The notes: generated from the letters alone by a model not told the origin. Positions 8,619-18,746 are shown, counted from the stretch's first letter. The stretch: DNA of 64,000 nucleotides from Streptomyces sp. L2 (GCF_004124325.1 NZ_QBDT01000001.1:682001-746000), one strand, 5' to 3'. A program made the numbers and translations.

Positions 8619-9542
8619 ATGTCCACCGCACACACACCCCGTTCCCACCGCGCGCGGCGGCACCGCCGCAGTGTCATCGCCGCCGCGTCCGCGCTCGGCG
8701 TCGTCTCGCTCGGCCTGTGGGCCGGCCAGAGCTTCGCCTCCCAGACGGACAAGTCCCCGAAGACGACCGCGGGCCCCCGGCCCGACCACGTGGTCGTCGT
8801 CATGTTCGAGAACCAGCCCTTCCGATCGGTCATCGGATCGTCCAGCGCGCCGTACATCAACTCGCTGGCCAAACAGGGCGGACTCCTCACCGCCTCGACC
8901 GCGCTGAGCCACCCGAGCCAGCCGAACTACTACCAGCTGTTCTCGGGCTCCAACCAGAAGATCAAGAACGACAGTTGCCCGAAGCTCGGCACCATGACCG
9001 CACCCAACCTGGCCAGCGGGCTCCTGGCGGCCGGCAAGACCTGGGGCAGCTACAACGAGAACATGCCGTCCAAGACGACCACCTGCAAGAGCGGTCTCTA
9101 CGGGGCCAAGCACAACCCGTGGTTCGGCTTCAAGAACGTGCCGGCCGCGACCGCACACGACTTCACGTCCTTCCCGAAGGACTACTCGAAGCTGCCCACT
9201 GTCTCGTTCGTCACGCCGAACCTGTGCAACGACATGCACGGAGTCTCCGGCACCTGCAAGAAGAGCGTCTCCACCGGTGACTCCTGGCTGAAGAGCAAGC
9301 TCGACGGCTATGCGCAGTGGGCCAAGGCCAACAACAGCCTGCTGGTCGTCGACTTCGACGAGGGTAAGGGTTCGGACCAGCGCATCACCACCCTCTTCGT
9401 CGGAGGGCCGGTGAAGCCCGGCAGCACCACCAGCACCAAGTACGACACCTACGACGTGCTCCGCACCATCGAGGACATGTACGGCGTGACGCCTTCGGGC
9501 AACGCGGCCTCCGGCACGGACATCACCGGCATCTGGAAGTAG
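8619..9542 (+). CDS. Secreted phosphoesterase
   Basis: A 307-residue exported enzyme of the phosphoesterase (phospholipase C/acid phosphatase-like) superfamily. A twin-Arg-containing basic start (RARRHRRS) and hydrophobic helix form a Sec or Tat signal. Motifs in order are HVVVVMFENQPFRSVIG (metal-binding region near residue 53), SHPSQPNYYQLFSG, NMPSKTTTCKSG and LLVVDFDEGKGSDQRITTLF near the end. The family hydrolyses phosphate esters outside the cell. GGAGGAAC precedes the ATG by a few bases. An MFS transporter follows after 27 bases and may share the transcript, hinting at release and uptake of a phosphorylated compound. Confidence 0.8.
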   Translation: MSTAHTPRSHRARRHRRSVIAAASALGVVSLGLWAGQSFASQTDKSPKTTAGPRPDHVVVVMFENQPFRSVIGSSSAPYINSLAKQGGLLTASTALSHPSQPNYYQLFSGSNQKIKNDSCPKLGTMTAPNLASGLLAAGKTWGSYNENMPSKTTTCKSGLYGAKHNPWFGFKNVPAATAHDFTSFPKDYSKLPTVSFVTPNLCNDMHGVSGTCKKSVSTGDSWLKSKLDGYAQWAKANNSLLVVDFDEGKGSDQRITTLFVGGPVKPGSTTSTKYDTYDVLRTIEDMYGVTPSGNAASGTDITGIWK

Positions 9543-9569
9543 TCCCGATCCTCTGGAAGCGGCACACAC

Positions 9570-10856
9570 ATGTATCTCGCGGACAGCCGTTCCGCGGACG
9601 GCGCCCGCTCGCCCGGCCGGAGCACCCGCTCCGGCCGGGCGGCCGTCGCCGTCCCCTCCACCGTCATCGTCCTCGGTACGGTCAGTCTGATCACCGATGT
9701 CTCCTCGGAGATGGTGACAGCCGTTCTCCCGCTCTACTTCGTCGCCCAGCTCGGTATGTCCCCGCTCGGCTTCGGCCTGCTGGACGGCGTGTACAACGGT
9801 GTCACCGCTCTGGTCCGGCTGGTCGGCGGACGCCTCGCCGACCAGGGCGGCAGCGCGCACAAGATGATCGCCGTCATCGGCTACGGCCTGTCGGCACTGT
9901 GCAAACCCTTCCTCCTCCTCGCGCACAGCGTGCCGCTGATCGGTGCGGTCCTCGCCGCCGACCGCACCGGTAAGGGCCTGCGCACCGCGCCACGCGACGC
10001 GATGATCTCCTTCGCCACCGAACCCGCCTCGCGTGGGCGGGCGTTCGGTGTGCACCGGGCCATGGACACGGGCGGTGCGCTGCTCGGCCCGGTCGTCGCC
10101 TTCCTCGTACTGCGCGTGGCCGCGGGTGGCTACGACGCGGTCTTCGGTCTCAGCGGATGCATCGCCGCGCTCGGTGTCGTCGTCCTGCTGCTCTTCGTGC
10201 CGAGACGCATCGCTGACGGGCCGGCGGCAGTGCCGGCGCCGGACGAACGCCGGGCACCTCTGCGCCGGCTGATCCGGCGGCCCGCGGTACGGCGGCTCAC
10301 CGCCTGCGCGGTGCTGCTCGGACTGACCAGCGTCAGCGATTCCTTCCTCTACCTCGGCCTCCAGCGGCGGCTGGACCTGTCCGACACCTGGTTCCCGCTG
10401 CTGCCGCTGGGCACCGCCGCCGGCTTCCTGCTCCTGGCGTATCCGTTCGGCCGGGTGGCCGACCGGATCGGCCGCAGACGGCTCTTCCTCCTCGGCCACC
10501 TGGGCCTGCTCGGCGCGTACGTCCTGCTCCTGGCTCCCGGCGCCGGCAAGGGCTCGGTCCTGCTGCCGTGTCTCGTACTGAGCGTGCACGGCGCGTTCTA
10601 CGCCGCCACCGACGGTGTGCTCGCCGCGGCCACCGCCGACGCCGTGCCCGAGGAGGAGCGTGGCAGCGGTCTCGCCGTCGTGCAGACCGGTCAGGCCGCG
10701 GCACGGTTCCTGTGCTCCATCGGCTTCGGCGCGGCATGGACGTCATGGGGCGACCGCGGCGCCCTGGCCATCGCCACGGCCGGGCTGGTCGCCGCCGTCG
10801 CCGTCAGCGCCGTATTGCTGCGCCCGGCCGCCGGCAGCCGGGAGGAGGAGCGGTGA
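9570..10856 (+). CDS. MFS transporter
   Basis: A 428-residue integral membrane protein with about 12 hydrophobic helices. The first begins near VPSTVIVLGTVSLITDVSSE, and the loop segment DRTGKGLRTAPRDAMISF near residue 135 is typical of one major-facilitator branch. The last codons overlap the start of the next gene (GTGA), so the two are translationally coupled. The substrate is unknown. Its neighbours, a secreted phosphoesterase and a membrane-anchored beta-propeller protein, suggest a small uptake or export unit. Confidence 0.85.
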   Translation: MYLADSRSADGARSPGRSTRSGRAAVAVPSTVIVLGTVSLITDVSSEMVTAVLPLYFVAQLGMSPLGFGLLDGVYNGVTALVRLVGGRLADQGGSAHKMIAVIGYGLSALCKPFLLLAHSVPLIGAVLAADRTGKGLRTAPRDAMISFATEPASRGRAFGVHRAMDTGGALLGPVVAFLVLRVAAGGYDAVFGLSGCIAALGVVVLLLFVPRRIADGPAAVPAPDERRAPLRRLIRRPAVRRLTACAVLLGLTSVSDSFLYLGLQRRLDLSDTWFPLLPLGTAAGFLLLAYPFGRVADRIGRRRLFLLGHLGLLGAYVLLLAPGAGKGSVLLPCLVLSVHGAFYAATDGVLAAATADAVPEEERGSGLAVVQTGQAAARFLCSIGFGAAWTSWGDRGALAIATAGLVAAVAVSAVLLRPAAGSREEER

Positions 10857-11869
10857 ACATCAAGCGCCGCCTGACGGTGCTGCTCACCGTCGTTCTCTTC
10901 CTGGGCTCCGTCGGTGTGGGAACGCTGCTGCACGCACACCGGCAGGCAGCCAGGACGTCACAGACTCAGGCCGGCGGTCCGCGCGTCGTCTCCGGCGACG
11001 TCGACCTCGACACTCCTGGCACGATCCTCTTCCGCAACACCGCCTGGGGCCCGCACTGGAACGAGATCACCTCGGTACCGGCCGCCGACCCGAACGGACC
11101 GCGCACGTCAACGGGCCTGGACTGCATGCGTTTCTACACGGCCAAGGGCACCGGTATCTGCCTCCAGGGAAACCACGGCACCGTGCGTGAGACTTACCGC
11201 GCGGTCGTGCTCGACGCGCGTCTGCACGAGGTGCGTCACTTCGCCCTGGCCGGCATCCCCACCCGTGCCCGTGTCTCGCCGAACGGCCGCATGGTCGCCT
11301 GGACGGTGTTCGTCGGCGGTGACTCGTACGCGGGCAGCAGCTTCTCCACCCGTACCACCATCGTGGACACCCGCACCTGGAGCACGGACCGGAACCTGGA
11401 GACGTACCGCTTCCTTCTGGGCGGGCGGCAGAAGGAGGCCGCCGACCTCAACGTCTGGGGTGTCACGTTCGCCGACGACATACACTTCTACGCGACCGTC
11501 GCCACCGGCGGCCGCACTTACCTCGTCCGCGGCGACCGCAGCGCCAGGACCCTGACGGCGCTGCACACCAATGTCGAATGCCCCTCGCTGTCCCCGGACG
11601 GCACCCGCATCGCCTTCAAGAAGCGTGTCAAGGGCGCCGATCCGGACGCACCCTGGCGGCTGTACGTTCTCGACCTGCGCACGATGCGCGAGACCGCCAC
11701 GGCCGAGTCGAACAACGTCGACGACCAGGCCGCCTGGAGCGGGAACGACTCCCTGGTCTACGCGTTGCCGGGCGACTACGGCGACGACCTGTGGACCGTG
11801 GCCGCCGACGGAAGCGGCCACCCGCGCCGCCTCATGGTCTCGGCGATGAGCCCCGCCTACACCCGGTAG
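10853..11869 (+). CDS. Exported TolB-like beta-propeller protein
   Basis: A 338-residue protein starting at a GTG that overlaps the transporter stop codon; GGAGGAG lies seven bases upstream. The N-terminal hydrophobic helix (LTVLLTVVLFLGSVGVGTLL) is a signal peptide or membrane anchor. The remainder contains WD40/TolB-type blades: ARVSPNGRMVAWTVFVGG, CPSLSPDGTRIAFKKR with WRLYVLDLRTM, and DDLWTVAADGSG. Such propellers usually bind proteins or ligands. Coupling to the MFS gene implies a shared role at the membrane. Confidence 0.75.
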   Translation: MNIKRRLTVLLTVVLFLGSVGVGTLLHAHRQAARTSQTQAGGPRVVSGDVDLDTPGTILFRNTAWGPHWNEITSVPAADPNGPRTSTGLDCMRFYTAKGTGICLQGNHGTVRETYRAVVLDARLHEVRHFALAGIPTRARVSPNGRMVAWTVFVGGDSYAGSSFSTRTTIVDTRTWSTDRNLETYRFLLGGRQKEAADLNVWGVTFADDIHFYATVATGGRTYLVRGDRSARTLTALHTNVECPSLSPDGTRIAFKKRVKGADPDAPWRLYVLDLRTMRETATAESNNVDDQAAWSGNDSLVYALPGDYGDDLWTVAADGSGHPRRLMVSAMSPAYTR

Positions 11870-11882
11870 GTGGTGTGCGGGC

Positions 11883-11934
11883 TCAGTCGTCCTTGCGGGT
11901 CAGTCGTCCTTGAGGGTCAGTCGTCCTTGAGGAG
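11883..11934. repeat. Tandem 17-18-base repeats at a stop codon
   Basis: Three near-identical copies of GTCAGTCGTCCTTGAGG (one with GCGG at its end) lie in a row. The right-most copy contains the stop codon and last codons (LKDD) of the sigma-factor gene on the reverse strand. The other two lie just past the stop, so they look like duplications of the gene's own 3' end. Confidence 0.8.
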
Positions 11935-13596
11935 AGTCCCGTCGTAGATGAAGTCAGAGCAGGGCGCGTCCTCGTCGTCCGTTTGCGTGGTGTTGGTGCC
12001 GATGGTGTGGCGGTGCGGTCTGCCCGCCGCCGCGTTCCGGCCGTCTTCGAGGCCGAGAAAGGCGCCCACGCTCGTGTCGACGAACGAGGCGACGCCTCGG
12101 GAGGTGTCGTCGACGACCGCCCAGTCCTGGAGGTCGTCGTCGGAGTCACAGGCATGCTGTGCCACGGGAGCGTCCTTGGTCGCCAGGCCCGAGCTGGTGA
12201 GGCACAGCCTGCTCGCTCCGTTCCGCAACTGCACGTGGAGGAGACCATCGTCGTTCACGTCGCCGGTCACGACCAGCACGTCCCAGTGCTGACGTGCGCT
12301 GCCGTCGCAGGCGGCCTCGTGCGGCTGAAGGCCGTCGACGGCCCTTCCTCCCTCGATCTCCATGCACCCGCCGGTGATCGCGACGCGCAGCCGCCGGCTT
12401 GTGTCCCCGGCGGGCCTCTTGGGCTGCGCCATAACCGTCGGACGACGCGACGGGGGCGGTCCTGAGCGCGACGGCCGGGTCGAAGCGGTCGGCCGCCTTG
12501 AACCCTTGCCGGGCCGGTGGCCGGGCGAGGAGGAGGCGTCGCTGCCGGAGGAAGGAATGGCGGATGGCGCCAGATCCGCGTGACGGGCGGACGGGACGGT
12601 CGGCGGCGCGGACCGGTTGTCCTGCTCCTGAGGCAACAGGGCGAAGCCTCCGAGCCCGGCCGCGACCACCGCCGTGGCGAGCGCGGCGCCCATCGGCGCC
12701 GACACCTTGGCCCGGGACCACAGGCTCTTCGGCCCGGCGAGCGTCGCATGGCCGGCGACGGCCGCCGCGGTGGCATCGGCTCCGGCGCACCGTGCGGCGA
12801 CGTACGCCGGGCCGCCCCACAGGAGCAGTCCCACCGGAAGTGCCGTAGGCAGACGCTCGTTGACATCGGTGAGGTGCTCCAGAGCCTGGCGGCAGGGCAG
12901 GCACTGCGCGAGGTGACGGTCGAGTACGCGGCTGGTGTGGCGCCCGGAGCGGCGCACCGCGGCGCCCAGCAGGGCGGCGTGATGCCGGCACTCGGCCGAA
13001 GCCGTACCTCTTTCGGCATGCGCCGACAGATAGGCTTCGCGCAGGCCCTCACGCGCGCGGGCCGCGAGGGAGGCGACACCGCTCGCCGTCATTCCGAGCA
13101 ACGAGCCCACCTGAGCGGCCGGTTCGTTCTCGATCACCGTGTGCCACAGGACGGCTCGCCAGCGTTCGGGCAGCGCGCGAAAGCCCCGCAGCATCAGGTC
13201 GCGGTCCTCCAGCCGCAGCACACGCTCCTCACTGCTCTCCGCCTCCGGACCCTCCGGAATCGCCGCCAGCCAGCCGGCGAAGTCGGGAGACAACTCCGTC
13301 CGCCTGGCGGTGTCGGCCCATCCGGCGGCCGTACGGCGCACGATGGTCAAGAGGTAGTGCCGCCAAGCCAGTTCGGGTCCGCTGCCGGCCCGGACGGCTT
13401 GCAGGGCACGGGCGAAGGCTTCGGACGTCAGGTCCTCGGCGGTGTCGGGGTCCCGGCAGCAGATGCGGGCATACGCGAGCACGGCGGGCTGGTGGCGGCG
13501 GTACAGCTCGGTCAGAGCTTCGTCGTCGCCTTCCCGTACGGCAGCAGTGATGTCGGCATCCGACCGGGACTGCTGCTGTTCCTCATTGGAGAGCAT
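11917..13596 (-). CDS. ECF sigma factor fused to zinc-finger, TM and ricin-like domain
   Basis: A 559-residue fusion. Residues 11-95 are sigma region 2 (ALTELYRRHQPAVLAYARI, AEDLTSEAFARAL). Residues 130-190 are region 4 (ALPERWRAVLWHTVIEN with the LGMTASGVASLAARAREGL helix). Around 228-235, HLAQCLPC gives the His-x3-Cys-x2-Cys of zinc-binding anti-sigma domains. Residues 302-322 form a membrane helix. A Pro/Ser-rich linker follows, and about 405-559 is a ricin-type domain (CMEIEGG, ACDGSARQHWDV, RLCLTSSG, HACDSDDDLQDWAVV). Together these imply a membrane-held sigma factor with an outward sugar-binding sensor. I chose MLSNEEQQ since GAGGGA lies eight bases before it. Comparable fusions are known among actinobacterial ECF groups. 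Confidence 0.85.
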   Translation of the reverse strand: MLSNEEQQQSRSDADITAAVREGDDEALTELYRRHQPAVLAYARICCRDPDTAEDLTSEAFARALQAVRAGSGPELAWRHYLLTIVRRTAAGWADTARRTELSPDFAGWLAAIPEGPEAESSEERVLRLEDRDLMLRGFRALPERWRAVLWHTVIENEPAAQVGSLLGMTASGVASLAARAREGLREAYLSAHAERGTASAECRHHAALLGAAVRRSGRHTSRVLDRHLAQCLPCRQALEHLTDVNERLPTALPVGLLLWGGPAYVAARCAGADATAAAVAGHATLAGPKSLWSRAKVSAPMGAALATAVVAAGLGGFALLPQEQDNRSAPPTVPSARHADLAPSAIPSSGSDASSSPGHRPGKGSRRPTASTRPSRSGPPPSRRPTVMAQPKRPAGDTSRRLRVAITGGCMEIEGGRAVDGLQPHEAACDGSARQHWDVLVVTGDVNDDGLLHVQLRNGASRLCLTSSGLATKDAPVAQHACDSDDDLQDWAVVDDTSRGVASFVDTSVGAFLGLEDGRNAAAGRPHRHTIGTNTTQTDDEDAPCSDFIYDGTLLKDD

Positions 13597-14044
13597 GAAT
13601 GTGGTCCCTCGGAGACGGCAGACGGGGCGATACCTGGCCAACTCATGTGCAGTGAGGGCCGGTTACCGGCATCGCCTCGGGATCTCGGGCGGAGATTAGC
13701 ACCGTGAGCACATTGGCCGGGGAAAGCTGTCACGGGACTGACAAAATCACGCAGAGGCCGGTTGCGTGAGACGCAGCTGGAGTTCACTTGACTGACCCAA
13801 GTGGTTCAGACCAATACGGATATCCCTTGACAATCATCGCGAGCGAGCGTAATTTCTGGGCGCCATGTTCCAGATCATGGATGATGTTCACATATGTGAC
13901 TTCATCGCAGCCTGGAATTCGACGCCGCCATGCGGTCCGACCACCCATGTCGCTTTATGTGAATTTCCCTGCACCCAATCGGCGGGAGCGCTCGGAAGTT
14001 CTTCCATGTGTTCTTCGTGATCTTCTGTGTGAACGAGAGGGAAA
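13597..14044. other. Divergent intergenic region, AT-richer right half
   Basis: A 448-base region between the sigma-factor gene (reverse) and the SDR gene (forward). From about 13,780 the base composition is clearly richer in A/T than the surroundings, consistent with promoter DNA for the SDR gene. It contains a perfect 12-base palindrome, listed separately. Confidence 0.5.
13888..13899. promoter_or_regulatory. Palindromic operator candidate upstream of SDR gene
   Basis: TCACATATGTGA is a perfect 12-base palindrome, flanked by partly matching GATG and CATC further out. It lies about 145 bases before the SDR start in A/T-rich DNA. This is the kind of site bound by dimeric regulators (GntR, CRP or LacI types), but no regulator gene is adjacent, so the binder is unknown. 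Confidence 0.4.
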
Positions 14045-14791
14045 ATGACTCAACGACGCATCGTGGTCTCGGGCGGCGGTACGGGCATCGGACGCGCCGT
14101 TGCCGACGCGTTCGCGGCAAGCGGTGACCGCGTGATCATCATCGGCCGCCGCGAAAGAGCGTTGGAGGGGACGGCGGAACTGCTCAACGCGGAGCACGGA
14201 GACGGCCTTGTCACGTGGGTTGCGGCGGACCTGTCCGAACCCGAACAGGTCCGCCGCGCGGTCCAGGTCGTCACCCGCGGCGGCGGCGTGGACGTCCTGG
14301 TGACCAACGCGGGCGGCAATGTGGCTCCGGCCCGCGGCGATGATCTGGAGGAGATCGCTGACGGCTACCGCCGCAACTTCGCTGCCAACGTGCTGACGTC
14401 CGTTCTGCTGACCGAGGCTCTCCTGCCGCACCTGGCCCGCCCCGGCGGCCGGATCGTCCATCTCTCCTCCGTCGCGGCGCTGCGCGGCCCGGGCTCGTAC
14501 GGCGGATCCAAGGCTGCCGTCAACACCTACACCTTCGAACTCGCCCAGCGACTCGGCGCGGAGGGCATCACCGTCAACGCGGTGGCTCCCGGGTTCGTCG
14601 CCGACACGGAATTCTTCGGCGACCGCGCCACACCCGAGTTCGTCTCCGCCCGTGTCGCCCAGTCACTCACCGGCAAGCCGGGCACGCCCGACGAGATCGC
14701 CGTGGCGATCCGTTACGTCGCCTCACCGGAGGCGGCCTACCTGACCGGTCAGATCCTGCACATCAACGGCGGTGCGGCGCTCGGCCGTTAG
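14045..14791 (+). CDS. SDR-family oxidoreductase
   Basis: A 248-residue short-chain dehydrogenase. It has the nucleotide-binding TGIGRAVADAFAASG near residue 12, NAGG near 90, the active-site Ser in HLSSVAALRG near 140, Tyr and Lys in YGGSKAAV near 155, and the C-terminal YLTGQILHINGGAAL. All catalytic residues are present, so it should be an active NAD(P)-dependent alcohol/ketone oxidoreductase. The next gene encodes a fumarylacetoacetate-hydrolase-family enzyme. That pairing occurs in sugar-acid catabolism (the 2-keto-3-deoxy-fuconate type route), which is a plausible but unproven role. Confidence 0.85.
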   Translation: MTQRRIVVSGGGTGIGRAVADAFAASGDRVIIIGRRERALEGTAELLNAEHGDGLVTWVAADLSEPEQVRRAVQVVTRGGGVDVLVTNAGGNVAPARGDDLEEIADGYRRNFAANVLTSVLLTEALLPHLARPGGRIVHLSSVAALRGPGSYGGSKAAVNTYTFELAQRLGAEGITVNAVAPGFVADTEFFGDRATPEFVSARVAQSLTGKPGTPDEIAVAIRYVASPEAAYLTGQILHINGGAALGR

Positions 14792-14940
14792 CTCCGGCCA
14801 CAGCCGAACCGATCACGCCGAGCCGGCCGGCCGCCGATCGGACCCGTGTCCGCGGCGTGGTCTCGTCCCCCATGCGAGACCACGCCGCGCCGGTTCATCC
14901 AGCCGGTGCCACGTCACACCCGTACGCCATCCCCATCCTC

Positions 14941-14994
14941 CGACTTCCCCGACTTCCCCGACTTCCCCGACTTCCCCGACTTCCCCGACTTCCC
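14941..14994. repeat. Six tandem copies of a 9-base unit
   Basis: CGACTTCCC is repeated six times without a mismatch, directly before the GAGGAG ribosome site of the next gene. The repeat lies between the SDR and hydrolase genes, in the probable 5' leader of the latter. Confidence 0.95.
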
Positions 14995-15008
14995 CGAGGA
15001 GAATCCGC

Positions 15009-15860
15009 ATGCGATTCCTGCGCGTGGGCGCGAAGGGCGCCGAGTTCCCCGTCGTGATCGACGCCGACGGCATCTCTCCTGACCTGTCCACGGTGACAGG
15101 CGACATCGACGGGGCCTTCTTCGCCGCCTTCGGCGTCGGCCTCGCACGGGACGCCCTGGACGCCGGCGAACTCGCGCCCATCGACGTGACCGGTCTGCCG
15201 GTCGGTGCTCCGGTGGCCGCTCCGGGGAAGATCGTGTGTATAGGGCTCAACTACTGTGACCACGCCGCGGAAACCGGCGCGGAGCTCCCCTACGAGCCGG
15301 TGATCTTCCTCAAGGCCGCGAACACCGTGGTCGGACCGGACGACACCGTCCTGATACCGCGGACCAGTGTGAAGACCGACCACGAGATCGAACTCGCGGC
15401 GGTGATCGGACGAACGGCCCGGTATCTGGACTCTCCCGACCGGGCCCACGCGGTGATCGCGGGGTACACGATCAGCGACGACGTCAGTGAGCGGGCCTTC
15501 CAGCACGAGCGCGGCGGCCAGTGGACCAAGGGCAAGTCCTGCGAGACCTTCAACCCGCTCGGCCCCTGGCTGGTCACACCTGACGAGACAGGCGACCCGC
15601 AGAACCTGACGATGCGCCTGTGGGTCAACGGAGAGCTGCGCCAGGACAGTCACACCTCGAATATGGTCTTCCCCGTGCACATACTCGTCTGGTACCTCAG
15701 TCAGTTCATGGTGCTGGAGCCCGGCGACGTCATCAACACCGGAACACCGGCGGGAGCCGCCTTCGGCACCACCCCCTTCCCCTACCTCGCCCCCGGCGAC
15801 GTGGTCGAAGCGGAGATCGACCGCCTCGGCCGCCAGCGCCACGTCATCGGAAGCTCCTGA
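15009..15860 (+). CDS. Fumarylacetoacetate hydrolase family protein
   Basis: A 283-residue enzyme. The C-terminal two thirds carry the family signature: KIVCIGLNYCDHAAE near residue 75, the metal-binding Glu pair in KTDHEIELAAVIGR near 120, the Asp in YTISDDVSERAFQ near 160, KSCETFNPLGPW, and GDVINTGTPAGAAFG near 240. The family cleaves C-C bonds in beta-diketo acids, or hydrates or decarboxylates related 2-keto acids, with Mg2+ or Mn2+. The ATG is fixed by a GAGGAG site seven bases upstream, immediately after the tandem repeat. Likely to work with the upstream SDR. Confidence 0.87.
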   Translation: MRFLRVGAKGAEFPVVIDADGISPDLSTVTGDIDGAFFAAFGVGLARDALDAGELAPIDVTGLPVGAPVAAPGKIVCIGLNYCDHAAETGAELPYEPVIFLKAANTVVGPDDTVLIPRTSVKTDHEIELAAVIGRTARYLDSPDRAHAVIAGYTISDDVSERAFQHERGGQWTKGKSCETFNPLGPWLVTPDETGDPQNLTMRLWVNGELRQDSHTSNMVFPVHILVWYLSQFMVLEPGDVINTGTPAGAAFGTTPFPYLAPGDVVEAEIDRLGRQRHVIGSS

Positions 15861-16018
15861 TGGCTGCCGCCGGGCGCCGTACGTCGCATCGCGCCGTGTT
15901 GATCACTGCGGTCGTGGTAGCCAACACGGCGTCGATGGAGTGACCTCGTCTTTGTACGGGCGCGACTCGCCGGAGGTGTGCATGCGACCAGCGCGGAGAT
16001 CGATGGGGACTGCTGCAG

Positions 16019-17068
16019 GGTTAGGTGACACCTGACCTGGCTTGCTGAGAAGCGGCCTGGAAGGACGTTGCAGTGCCCAAGCCGTATCCGAAGGAGTTCC
16101 GCGAGGACGTCGTGCGGGTAGCGCGTAACCGCGAGCCCGGCGTCACGCTGGAACAGATCGCCACCGACTTCGGGGTCCACCCGATCACCCTGTCGAAGTG
16201 GCTGCGCCGTGCCGACACCGACGAGGGCAACAGGCCCGCGACGACGTCGGGTGAGTCGGCCGAGCTGCGCGAGGCCCGCAAACGGATCCGGCTGCTGGAG
16301 CAGGAGAACGAGGTGCTCAGGAGGGCTGCGGCATATCTGTCGCAGGCGAACCTGCTGGCAAAATGATGTACCCGCTCGTCCGTGAGCTGGCCGCCGCCGA
16401 TGCCCCTGACAGGGTGCCGGTGGCGGTGACGTGCCGGGTGCTCGGGCTGGCCCGCCAGCCCTACTACCGGTGTCTGGACCGGCCGGTCACCGATGCCGAA
16501 CCGGCCGAGGCGAATCGGGCCAACGCGCTGTTCGACACTCACCGCGACGACCCCGAGTTCGGTCACCGCTTCCTGCTCGACGAGGCCCGCGCCAACGGTG
16601 AGCCGATGGCCGAGCGGACCGCCTGGCGGATCTGCCGGGACAACGGCTGGTGGAGCGTCTTCGGCGAGTCCAGGGGCCGCGGCAAGAATGCCAAGGCCGG
16701 GCCACCGGTCCACGATGACCGGGTGCAGCGCAACTTCGCCGCCGACGGACCGAACCTGTTGTGGCTCACGGACATCACCGAGCACCCCACCGGCGAGGGC
16801 AAGCTGTACCTGTGCGCGGTCAAGGACGTGTTCTCCGGCCGCATCGTGGGCTATTCCATCGACTCACGGATGAAATCCCGCCTCGCGGTGAACGCGCTGG
16901 CATCCGCCGTCGCGCGCCGTGGCCAGGTGGCCGGGTGCATTGTGCATTCGGATCGCGGCTCGCAATTCCGGTCACGGAAGTTCGTGTCCGTTCTCGCCCG
17001 GAACAACCTGGTCGGCTCGATGGGCCGGGTCGGGGCGGCCGGCGACAACGCGGCGATGGAGAGCCCGA
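16019..17068 (+). mobile_element. IS3-family insertion sequence, truncated at its right end
   Basis: Two overlapping transposase frames (OrfA at 16,073 and OrfB at 16,363) identify an IS3-family element. OrfB stops matching at about 17,065, before the catalytic Glu region, and the sequence then passes into unrelated integrative-element DNA. The right end is therefore lost. The left terminal repeat cannot be fixed by eye, so the 16,019 boundary is approximate. Confidence 0.7.
16073..16366 (+). CDS. IS3-family transposase OrfA
   Basis: A 97-residue protein with an N-terminal helix-turn-helix (PYPKEFREDVVRVARN and IATDFGVHPITLSKWLRRA) and a C-terminal leucine-zipper-like segment (ARKRIRLLEQENEVLRRAA). 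It binds the element's ends and is normally joined to OrfB by ribosomal frameshifting. The start is a GTG behind AAGGACG. Its TGA overlaps the OrfB ATG (ATGA). It appears intact, but the element is no longer complete. Confidence 0.85.
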   Translation: MPKPYPKEFREDVVRVARNREPGVTLEQIATDFGVHPITLSKWLRRADTDEGNRPATTSGESAELREARKRIRLLEQENEVLRRAAAYLSQANLLAK

Positions 17069-17130
17069 AAGTAGCCGCATTTGCTCAATGGACCGATAGC
17101 AACCGTCGCCAACGCCGAACCGCATCGTGA
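16363..17130 (+). pseudogene. IS3-family transposase OrfB, 3'-truncated
   Basis: The frame encodes the HTH_21 segment (ANALFDTHRDDPEFGHRFL) and the first two catalytic aspartates of the DDE integrase core (LLWLTDITEHP and IVHSDRGSQFRS). The match stops at AAGDNAAMES, after which 20 unrelated residues run to a stop at 17,130. The catalytic Glu and about 60 C-terminal residues are missing. The truncated enzyme cannot be active. The break coincides with the start of the integrative-element remnant. Confidence 0.85.
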
Positions 17131-17206
17131 GAAGGAGGCCGCTACGGACCGTGCAGTTGCTCGCCCTCATGCCGTCCTGCCTGATGGCCGAGCGTCTCTC
17201 CTGGTC

Positions 17207-17399
17207 AGCGCCTGGTATACGACCAGTGACCTCGCTGCCTGCCGGAGAGTGGACGCCTCAACCCTGCGCCGCTGGCGCACCGCTCAACCTCCCCAGGGGC
17301 CGTCTTTCGTCACCGTCTCGGAACGCGTCGTGATGTACAGCGCCCTCGACGTCGAGGAATGGCTCCGCCACCGGCGCACCGTCCCGAGCAAGGGACTCA

Positions 17400-17410
<11 letters not shown>
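17207..17410 (+). CDS. Excisionase-like helix-turn-helix protein, start unclear
   Basis: A short frame encodes YTTSDLAACRRVDASTLRR followed by VTVSERVVMYSALDVEEWLR, the winged-helix pattern of small excisionases. It ends by overlapping the integrase start, as xis and int do in pSAM2-like elements. The frame stays open upstream to 17,081, but those residues look unrelated and no ATG or GTG with a ribosome site lies at the expected start, so the 5' end is probably damaged. Excisionase bends attachment DNA to favour excision; here it has no functional partner. Confidence 0.5.
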
Positions 17411-18634
<1,224 letters not shown>

Positions 18635-18746
18635 GTGCGCTCACTCGCGGTGACCCGCGTGATCGCGCGAACAGCACTTTACCCCACGTGCGGCGCCCCG
18701 CCGAAGAGGGGCCGGACGAAGGGGCGGGACGGGGGACAATCGTCGT

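Noticed and set aside
8397..10589. 730-codon reverse-strand open frame
   Set aside because: It lies opposite the phosphoesterase and MFS transporter genes and has no motif; high GC removes stop codons by chance.
14941..14994. CRISPR-like array
   Set aside because: The 9-base units are contiguous with no spacers and no cas genes nearby.
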